Positions 1-4,984 of a stretch of 6,227 nt of DNA are shown in pieces (the stretch's first letter is position 1; the number at the start of each line of letters is the position of its first letter). The translations under genes were made by a program, and so were the position numbers. The DNA is taken from assembly GCA_946629405.1 (NCBI GenBank), contig CAMOXW010000065.1, positions 1-6,227 of the forward strand, written 5' to 3'. The stretch comes from an uncultured Ruminococcus sp. Lineage in GTDB: Bacteria > Bacillota_A > Clostridia > Oscillospirales > Ruminococcaceae. The notes below the pieces were generated by a model. That model was given only the letters and a program-made list of their open reading frames with translations. It was not told where the DNA came from and did no database searches.

Positions 1-130
1 TGCAGGGACGTTCATTGGTCGGCCGAGGTCTGCTTGTCTGCCGAATTTGCTTATCCTTAATAATACTGCTCGGCTCCTTCCTGCAAAAGAGGGACACCTC
101 TTGGTTGATAGTGGGAGGGTGGACGCAGAA
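1..130. other. region without a recognisable gene beyond the terminator
   Basis: No frame on either strand carries a protein I can recognise. Short open stretches exist, such as a plus-strand frame ending at TAA 58-60, but nothing supports them. The region contains several inverted repeats: TGCAGG (1-6) with CCTGCA (80-85), GCCGAG (22-27) with CTCGGC (69-74), and AAGAGG (87-92) with CCTCTT (97-102). It may be intergenic DNA before a neighbouring gene that lies outside the window. Confidence 0.5.
87..102 (-). terminator. weak second hairpin, possible backup terminator
   Basis: AAGAGG (87-92) and CCTCTT (97-102) form a 6-bp stem with a 4-base loop. On the minus-strand transcript the 3' arm runs directly into TT, giving CTCTTTTGC. 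The stem is short and the T run is only four bases, so it might act as a second terminator behind the main one or have no role. Confidence 0.25.
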
Positions 131-154
131 ACGGGGCGCCTACCGGCGCCCCGT
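131..154 (-). terminator. probable rho-independent terminator of the purine operon
   Basis: ACGGGGCGCC (131-140) and GGCGCCCCGT (145-154) pair perfectly over 10 bp with a 4-base loop, 27 bases after the membrane protein stop. On the minus-strand transcript the stem is followed by TTTCTG, a short and interrupted T tract, so the terminator is moderate by sequence even though the stem is very stable. In the other direction the stem is followed by CTCTATTTAC, so it could also act on a gene arriving from the left. The flanking bases GCAGAAA (125-131) and TTTCTGC (175-181) form an additional outer dyad. Confidence 0.7.
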
Positions 155-181
155 CTCTATTTACTACTTACTACTTTCTGC

Positions 182-1021
182 TTACTTCTTATTGCTGCGC
201 TTTCCCTTGCGCTTGCCGCCGGACTTCGCCGGCGGCTTGGCAGCAGGCTTATCCGGCTTTTCAGGCTCGGCTGGCTTTTCCGGCTCAGCAGGTTCTTCCG
301 GTTCCGCTGCCTCCGCCTGCGGAGGCTCTTCGGAAGCCTCAGGAGCACTCGCGGGTCCAGCAGACTGAGGCTCTTCGGGTTCGTCCTCGTCGTCGACCTC
401 CTTCTCGAAGAATACGCTCCGGTATTCCGCAACTCTTGCCCTGTCGCCGTAGCAGTCGATCTCGATGATCTCCTTCTTCAGCATGACCTTGACTGAAATG
501 AACATCACCGCAAAAGCGACAGCGTTCACAAGCATACTGAAATATACCTCAATGCCAATGAGATTGCCGAACATTCCTCCGAGGATCACTCCGATGCAGA
601 GGATTATCACTATCTCAAACTGCGTCTTGTACGGATCAAGATAGACGAACGCAAAGCATACCACCGCAGAGATCACCGAATGGATGATCGCAAGCTTCAT
701 CGAATACGGATCGTAGAACTCCTTGACATCATATGCGTTCAGCTCGCAGTACATCATGAATGCCTCCATGATGATATATCCCGCAAACGCCGCCTTTAGC
801 ACCGTCCTCATCCTTATCGTCCGCCAGAACAGCACATCCGCGGCTGCAAGGCATATAAATCCTGCGAACAGCACGACATACGCCGTTTTTTCCAGGAAAG
901 AGGAAAATCCGCTGTCCGGATCGTATATCTTGTAAAACCAGTAGGCTATCAGCCCGAACAGCACGAAAAGCAGATTCCCGGCTATTGCGAGATCTATCCC
1001 TCTATTCAGGTTTTTCCGCAT
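182..1021 (-). CDS. six-helix membrane protein with acidic Pro-rich and basic C-terminal tail
   Basis: This is a 279-residue integral membrane protein of unknown function. Six hydrophobic segments are visible at about 10-30, 47-65, 74-92, 109-127, 134-154 and 159-180. A positively charged start (MRKNLNRG) and an even number of helices put both ends in the cytoplasm. After a short region (181-207) the tail becomes acidic and rich in Pro, Glu and Ala (208-258), including tandem AEPEKP units, then turns strongly basic at the end (GGKRKGKRSNKK). The chosen ATG (1021) lies one base after the purD TGA, with GGGAG 6 bases upstream. A longer reading would need a GTG at 1054 inside purD. Coupling to purD implies expression with the purine genes. 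No transporter or enzyme motif is recognisable, so a purine permease role would be speculation. It is the last gene before a probable terminator. Confidence 0.88.
   Translation of the reverse strand: MRKNLNRGIDLAIAGNLLFVLFGLIAYWFYKIYDPDSGFSSFLEKTAYVVLFAGFICLAAADVLFWRTIRMRTVLKAAFAGYIIMEAFMMYCELNAYDVKEFYDPYSMKLAIIHSVISAVVCFAFVYLDPYKTQFEIVIILCIGVILGGMFGNLIGIEVYFSMLVNAVAFAVMFISVKVMLKKEIIEIDCYGDRARVAEYRSVFFEKEVDDEDEPEEPQSAGPASAPEASEEPPQAEAAEPEEPAEPEKPAEPEKPDKPAAKPPAKSGGKRKGKRSNKK
215..236. repeat. GC-only 8-bp hairpin near the 3' end of the membrane protein gene
   Basis: GCCGCCGG (215-222) and CCGGCGGC (229-236) are perfect inverted copies around a 6-base loop, in the codons for the PPAKSGG stretch close to the stop. 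No T run follows on either strand, so it is not an intrinsic terminator. It could stabilise the 3' end of the message or be a by-product of Pro and Gly codons. Confidence 0.55.
255..308 (-). repeat. three tandem 18-bp units encoding AEPEKP-like repeats
   Basis: Positions 255-272, 273-290 and 291-308 are successive 18-bp copies. Neighbouring copies agree at 15 and 13 of 18 positions by eye. In the membrane protein they encode AEPEEP, AEPEKP and AEPEKP. Because the unit is a multiple of three, copy-number changes would lengthen or shorten the tail without breaking the frame. Confidence 0.85.
309..326. repeat. GC-rich hairpin in the membrane protein tail
   Basis: GCCTCCG (309-315) and CGGAGGC (320-326) form a perfect 7-bp inverted repeat around a 4-base loop, in the part of the gene encoding the acidic tail. 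It may simply reflect Pro/Glu/Ala codon choice. Confidence 0.55.
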
Positions 1022-1022
1022 A

Positions 1023-2318
1023 TCATTCTCCCGCACCGAGAGCTCTGAGCGCACGCTGTCCTATATCGCGGCGGAAGTGCGCTCCCTCAAAGCTTATCTT
1101 AGCCACGCCCTCATAAGCCTTGCCGAGTGCTTCCTGAAGGTTTTCGCCCTTAGCGGTAACGCCTATGACACGTCCGCCGTTTGTGAGGAACTTTCCGTCC
1201 TCGCTGAGTTTCGTGCCGGCATGGTATACGAAACAGCCCTCGATCTGACCCTTGCTGTCAAAGCCGTTCATCTCAATGCCCTTAGGATAGCTCTCCGGAT
1301 AACCGCCGCTTGCCATTACTACACAAGCGCAGCTTCCACTGTGCCATCTGATATCTATCCTGTCAAGCTCATGATTGTAAATAGCCTCGAATATCTCGTA
1401 AAGGTCTGCATCAAGCATCGGGAGAACTACCTGCGTCTCCGGGTCTCCGAAGCGGCAGTTGTACTCAATTACCTTCGGTCCCTTTGGAGTTATCATAAGT
1501 CCGAAGTAGAGACATCCCTCGAAGGTACGTCCCTCAGCGTTCATGGCTTTCATGGTGGGAAGGAATATCTTCTCCATGCACTCCTTTGCAACTTCCTCTG
1601 TATAATACGGATTGGGTGAAACTGTTCCCATACCTCCGGTGTTCAGACCCTTGTCGCCGTCGAGTGCTCGCTTGTGGTCCATTGACGAGATCATCGGAAC
1701 GAGAGTTTTTCCGTCTGTGAACGAAAGCACAGACACCTCCGGTCCCGTGAGAAATTCCTCGATCACGATACGCGCCGAGCTCTTGCCGAATTTCAGCTCG
1801 TCTATCATCTCGTGAACAGCAGCTACAGCCTCATCCTCATTCTGTGCGATGATAACGCCCTTTCCGAGCGCAAGGCCGTCAGCCTTTATGACTGCCGGAT
1901 AGCTGTTCTGTTCTTTAAGATAAGCGATAGCCTTGTCGCTCTCCGTGAAAACCTCGTAAAAGGCAGTAGGGATGCCGTACTTCTTCATGAGCTCCTTTGA
2001 GAATACCTTAGAGCCCTCGATAATAGCGGCATTTGCCTTAGGTCCGAAGGTCATGAAGCCCTCCGCCTGCAAGGCATCGACCATTCCGAGCACAAGCGGG
2101 TCGTCCGGAGCTACTACCACCATATCCGGATTGAGCTTCTTCGCAAGTTTTACAACTCCCTCAACGTCAGTCGCGCCGACATTGAAGCACTCGGCATACT
2201 TCGAGATTCCGCCGTTGCCGGGAGTACAGTAGATCTTCCCTACTCTCGGACTCTCAGCGAGCTTCATTATAATGGCGTGCTCGCGCCCGCCGCCGCCTAC
2301 TACTAATACGTTTTTCAT
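1023..2318 (-). CDS. purD: phosphoribosylamine-glycine ligase (GAR synthetase)
   Basis: PurD joins glycine to phosphoribosylamine using ATP, giving glycinamide ribonucleotide, the second step of purine synthesis, in the cytoplasm. The 431 residues match the normal bacterial length. Motifs in order: GGGGREHA (8-15) at the N-terminal nucleotide-like fold, GPKANAAIIEGSK (92-104), the ATP-grasp segment KADGLALGKGV (145-155), EEFLTGPEVSVLSF (187-200), DHKR and NTGGMGTVSPNP (214-217, 226-237), the metal- and ATP-binding EYNCRFGDPETQ (285-296) and RRDIGQRAL (416-424). A small variation is PDDPL (71-75), where the E. coli enzyme has PEAPL as I recall; I believe this is common in Clostridia. The start is fixed by AGGAGG 8 bases upstream. 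The stop is one base from the next start. Two lipoproteins precede it in the operon, which is unusual. Confidence 0.99.
   Translation of the reverse strand: MKNVLVVGGGGREHAIIMKLAESPRVGKIYCTPGNGGISKYAECFNVGATDVEGVVKLAKKLNPDMVVVAPDDPLVLGMVDALQAEGFMTFGPKANAAIIEGSKVFSKELMKKYGIPTAFYEVFTESDKAIAYLKEQNSYPAVIKADGLALGKGVIIAQNEDEAVAAVHEMIDELKFGKSSARIVIEEFLTGPEVSVLSFTDGKTLVPMISSMDHKRALDGDKGLNTGGMGTVSPNPYYTEEVAKECMEKIFLPTMKAMNAEGRTFEGCLYFGLMITPKGPKVIEYNCRFGDPETQVVLPMLDADLYEIFEAIYNHELDRIDIRWHSGSCACVVMASGGYPESYPKGIEMNGFDSKGQIEGCFVYHAGTKLSEDGKFLTNGGRVIGVTAKGENLQEALGKAYEGVAKISFEGAHFRRDIGQRALRALGAGE
1028..1032 (-). promoter_or_regulatory. ribosome binding site deciding the membrane protein start
   Basis: GGGAG, inside the last codons of purD, lies 6 bases before the ATG at 1021. 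The sequence runs GGGAG, AA, TGA (purD stop), T, ATG. This arrangement favours the ATG over the GTG at 1054, which has no comparable site, and suggests translational coupling with purD. Confidence 0.8.
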
Positions 2319-2326
2319 TGGAATTT

Positions 2327-2332
2327 CCTCCT
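2327..2332 (-). promoter_or_regulatory. ribosome binding site of purD
   Basis: A perfect AGGAGG stands 8 bases before the purD ATG and begins two bases after the stop codon of the second lipoprotein. The whole intergenic gap of 15 bases is therefore little more than this site, which supports co-transcription and confirms the start codon. Confidence 0.92.
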
Positions 2333-2333
2333 A

Positions 2334-3839
2334 TTATTCAAAGGTGATAGTCCAGAGCATATCCTCCAGATATTTCATTGCCTTGTCCTTGTCCTTTTCA
2401 GGGTATTCAATGTCGAACTCCCATGCGTCGCTCCCCATTTTCAGGAAGTAGATGAGATGCTTTACAGTCTCGCCGCGCTGCTCGGTCTCGAACTTGTCAA
2501 TGACCTCCGCTGCCTCATAGCTATAATTCAGAATGACCGGCTGAGCAGTTATGCCGCTGAGGGTCTGCTCATAGTTTATGCCTATCTTGCTGCCGCGGCT
2601 GTTGAGGTATTCGTCATAGTCGCTGCCGTAGCTCTCACAGGTCATAATAAGCTGCATCCCGTCTTTGGAATTGCTGTAGGTGATACTGTTTCCGAACTCC
2701 CTGCCGGGATCGAATTTACTGCTCAGCGTGAATTTAGCGTTCTTGAAGGTGAGCTCCTGATACTTTGAAGCCTCATGCTCCTCCTGACGCCTTGCGATCT
2801 CTGCCTCGTCAAGCTTTTTGACAGTCAGTGTATCAAGAATTGCTTGCAGTTCAGCCCTGCTGCCCTCCTCGTCACGCATATTCAGTGCTGCGCCGACCGT
2901 GTAAACATAGCCGTTCTCGCTGAAAAAATAATCTGTATACCTTGTTTCAACACAACCGATGCTCGCAACGAATGATACCTTTTCAGCATTATAGCCGAGA
3001 AAATCTTCACTGCCGCGCTCTATGTCTGAAGAATACTTTGACTCCTTCTTTGAATCATAAAGGCTGTCAGCCTTTTTCTTCGGCGTATTCTCCTCGTCCT
3101 CCGGAGTTATATGTATAGTAAGAGAAGGGCTCATATAATGCTCCATGTCCTGTGCGTAGTAATAGGACAACTTGACGTCGATGCTGTCTTCCTTGCTTTT
3201 GTCCCTGATATACCACTCAGGTCCGCAGCTCAGTGAGAAGAACTCGTTCTCGTAGCTCTGCGGCTCAGTGGGAAGATGCTCTGTGCCGGTATACTTAACG
3301 GTTGCGGCTATCTCATTTAACAGTGCCTTTACGTTTTCCCGTTCAGCGGGAGCATAGCCGATCACCGATGTATTGAACTGTATACCCTCTGTCGAAAGGC
3401 ACAGATAGCTCTCACCGGTCTCGCCGCTTTCGCGGCTGTTGATCATATGTATGGAAGCTGCGTTGAAGCCCGGAACATCAAGTGTTTCGATCTCGATGTC
3501 CTTGACCGAGGTATCGTTCCTTGCCTTGATGCTCTCCTGTATTGCCTGCATAGAGACCTCTGCGGTACACTGTTCCAGACCGTAGCTGTATACATCCACC
3601 TCTTCAAAACCGCAGCCGGTAAAGGTGTATTCGTAGACACCGCTTTCATTGGATTCCTTCTCATCCGTGACGGAAAAATCGTCACTCATCTCAAAGCTGA
3701 AATTATTGATATTATAGCCGTTTCGCGTACCGCTGAATGATATTCCTGCCTTCTCAGAGCTGCTGCCTTTCCCCAGAGAACAGCCGGGTACACACAGCAT
3801 TGACAAGCACATTGCCCCCGCAATTACCCTTTTTTTCAT
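2334..3839 (-). CDS. lipoprotein with three probable tandem domains, paralogue of its upstream neighbour
   Basis: This is a 501-residue predicted extracytoplasmic lipoprotein of unknown function. It has a signal peptide MKKRVIAGAM..., with further Cys at 11 and 16, and a lipobox ending VPGC, giving lipidation at Cys20. The short linker (21-40) replaces the long one of its neighbour. Domain 1 (about 40-185) and domain 2 (about 186-342) align by eye with the two domains of the upstream lipoprotein: FSF at the start, ATVKYTG against STVEYSG at the junction, FSLSCGPEWYIRDK against FSMTVGPDFYLYRK, LGYNAEKV against LGHQAEHI, and ILDTLTVKK against VLDSIKIK. A charged, probably helical linker (343-360) leads to a third unit (361-501) that ends LEDMLWTITFE in the same style. 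The fold resembles Mog1/PsbP-like domains (inference). Its stop lies 15 bases before purD, so it should be co-expressed with purine synthesis. No enzymatic motif is seen. Confidence 0.92.
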   Translation of the reverse strand: MKKRVIAGAMCLSMLCVPGCSLGKGSSSEKAGISFSGTRNGYNINNFSFEMSDDFSVTDEKESNESGVYEYTFTGCGFEEVDVYSYGLEQCTAEVSMQAIQESIKARNDTSVKDIEIETLDVPGFNAASIHMINSRESGETGESYLCLSTEGIQFNTSVIGYAPAERENVKALLNEIAATVKYTGTEHLPTEPQSYENEFFSLSCGPEWYIRDKSKEDSIDVKLSYYYAQDMEHYMSPSLTIHITPEDEENTPKKKADSLYDSKKESKYSSDIERGSEDFLGYNAEKVSFVASIGCVETRYTDYFFSENGYVYTVGAALNMRDEEGSRAELQAILDTLTVKKLDEAEIARRQEEHEASKYQELTFKNAKFTLSSKFDPGREFGNSITYSNSKDGMQLIMTCESYGSDYDEYLNSRGSKIGINYEQTLSGITAQPVILNYSYEAAEVIDKFETEQRGETVKHLIYFLKMGSDAWEFDIEYPEKDKDKAMKYLEDMLWTITFE

Positions 3840-3844
3840 TTTTT

Positions 3845-3848
3845 CCCC
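3845..3848 (-). promoter_or_regulatory. GGGG ribosome binding site of the second lipoprotein
   Basis: Between the TGA of the first lipoprotein (3852-3850) and the ATG of the second (3839) there are only ten bases: T, then GGGG, then five A. The G run is the only possible ribosome binding site, 5 bases from the start. With so short a gap, translation probably depends on ribosomes finishing the upstream gene. Confidence 0.6.
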
Positions 3849-3849
3849 A

Positions 3850-4953
3850 TCACTTTATTTTTATACTGTCGAGCACCGGCTGTATATCCTGCCTGAAACC
3901 GGTCAATGAGTCCTGCGGCGCAACTATCGTCACAGCTATTGCGGTGCCGTTGTCATCGAAGATATAATACTCCGTAGCTACTGTCATCTCAAGAACATCA
4001 ACCGTTCTGTAGATATGCTCCGCCTGATGCCCGAGTATCTCTGCCGTATCGCGGCTCACGGACAGCGTTTTGCTGTTGGTTCTCCACTGCTCATAGGTAT
4101 CATCAGCTGTACCGGACACGCTATCGACCTTCTCAGCAGATACCTTGAGTGATGTGGTATACTCTCCCAGACTGTCCGCAAGATTATACTTTATCGTCGC
4201 ATTATAATCGTCTTTCCTGTAGAGGTAGAAGTCAGGCCCTACCGTCATACTGAAGCCTTTTCCGCTGTAGTTCTCGTCCTTTGTTTTCAGCTCCTTGCCG
4301 CTGTATTCGACAGTGCTGAGTATTTTCTCCGCTTCGGCCCTGAAAGCATCGCCGCCTGAAGGTACAGAGGTCATGAGGGCAAAGATATCGCCGTTGCCGT
4401 ACTGCACCATAGTGCATACGAACGTCGTATCTTCACCGCTTGCAGTGAGCTGCTCCGCTTCAAGTCCGTTGACCTCGACGGTGGCAGTTTCAACTGTACC
4501 GTAATTCTCGGCAAAACCGTCTGCAATACCTTCCATAAAGCCAGCCGCACTGTAGTGGTAGCCGCACAGTGTCATTACACCTGCAAGCTCTCCGTTGCTG
4601 CCCTCAAATACAAATTCACATTCCTCGAACGTGCCGTTTTCATTCCTTTTAAGGCTTGCCGGAGCGTCAAAGCTGAACATATTGTCGCTCGTCAGATAGT
4701 GTACCCCAGCCTCAGTTCCCGGCTCATTTGCCTCATCCGATGCAGTCTCTGAGGAGGTCTCATTTTCAGTTTCAGCCTCAGTTTTCTCAGCATCAGTCGT
4801 TTTTTCTTCTGTTGAAGGAGCAGCGGTCTCCGCCTCAGTTGTTACTGCATCTGAGGTCTCCTCCGGCGCCTCCGCGGATGACGATGAGCTCCCGCAGCCG
4901 CTCACCATGCCGGTAAGGACTGCGAGAGAAAGCAGAAATGCAATCTTTTTCAT
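3850..4953 (-). CDS. lipoprotein with Thr/Glu/Ser-rich linker and two related domains
   Basis: This is a 367-residue predicted membrane-anchored, extracytoplasmic lipoprotein of unknown function. The N-terminus has MKK, a hydrophobic stretch (4-17) and the lipobox VSGC, so Cys20 should be lipidated and become the mature first residue. Residues 21-82 form a low-complexity linker rich in Ser, Thr, Glu and Ala, suited to span the cell wall. Two globular units follow, about 84-219 and 220-367. Each opens with a Phe-Ser strand (MFSFDAP; GFSMTVGPDFY) and closes with a similar strand (ILSTVEYSG; VLDSIKIK). This pattern resembles Mog1/PsbP-like domains, an inference from sequence style only. The gene sits 31 bases after the formyltransferase stop and 10 bases before its paralogue. 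It has no transporter partner and no catalytic motif. The lipoprotein call is strong; the role is unknown. Confidence 0.92.
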   Translation of the reverse strand: MKKIAFLLSLAVLTGMVSGCGSSSSSAEAPEETSDAVTTEAETAAPSTEEKTTDAEKTEAETENETSSETASDEANEPGTEAGVHYLTSDNMFSFDAPASLKRNENGTFEECEFVFEGSNGELAGVMTLCGYHYSAAGFMEGIADGFAENYGTVETATVEVNGLEAEQLTASGEDTTFVCTMVQYGNGDIFALMTSVPSGGDAFRAEAEKILSTVEYSGKELKTKDENYSGKGFSMTVGPDFYLYRKDDYNATIKYNLADSLGEYTTSLKVSAEKVDSVSGTADDTYEQWRTNSKTLSVSRDTAEILGHQAEHIYRTVDVLEMTVATEYYIFDDNGTAIAVTIVAPQDSLTGFRQDIQPVLDSIKIK

Positions 4954-4957
4954 TATA

Positions 4958-4965
4958 TTTCCCCT
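4958..4965 (-). promoter_or_regulatory. weak G-run ribosome binding site of the first lipoprotein
   Basis: The only Shine-Dalgarno-like sequence before the ATG at 4953 is AGGGGAAA, with its G run 7 bases from the start. It departs from AGGAGG, so the first lipoprotein is probably translated less well than the enzymes in the same transcript. The signal peptide begins directly at this ATG, which supports the start. Confidence 0.65.
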
Positions 4966-4984
4966 ATATCAATTATTCACCTTA

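Noticed and set aside
58..85. Minus-strand promoter TTGCAG ... TATTAT for a gene to the left
   Set aside because: The spacer would be only about 15 bases and the downstream ATG at 15 has no ribosome binding site. Without the next gene in view it cannot be supported.
112..155. T-box riboswitch on the plus strand (GAGGGTGGACGC followed by a GC hairpin)
   Set aside because: It resembles the T-box core AGGGTGGNACCGCG but does not match in the ACCGCG part, the upstream specifier architecture is absent, and no plus-strand gene follows. The hairpin fits the end of the minus-strand operon.
15..496. Plus-strand open frames spanning the terminator and the tail of the membrane protein
   Set aside because: They run through the terminator hairpin and the antisense of a repetitive tail, giving low-complexity Leu/Arg or Gly/Ser/Ala protein. 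The minus-strand gene is far better supported.
1077..1619. 180-codon plus-strand open frame opposite purD
   Set aside because: It is fully antisense to a gene with every PurD motif intact; its length is explained by codon bias in purD.
2334..4953. Solute-binding lipoproteins of an ABC transporter for purines
   Set aside because: No permease or ATPase gene accompanies them, and the repeated short domains do not look like periplasmic binding protein folds. The membrane protein at the end of the operon lacks an ATPase partner.
4952..4957. TATAAT overlapping the ATG of the first lipoprotein, with TTGATA nearby
   Set aside because: The spacing between the two hexamers is about 9 bases and the -10 would overlap the start codon, so it cannot serve as a promoter for this gene.
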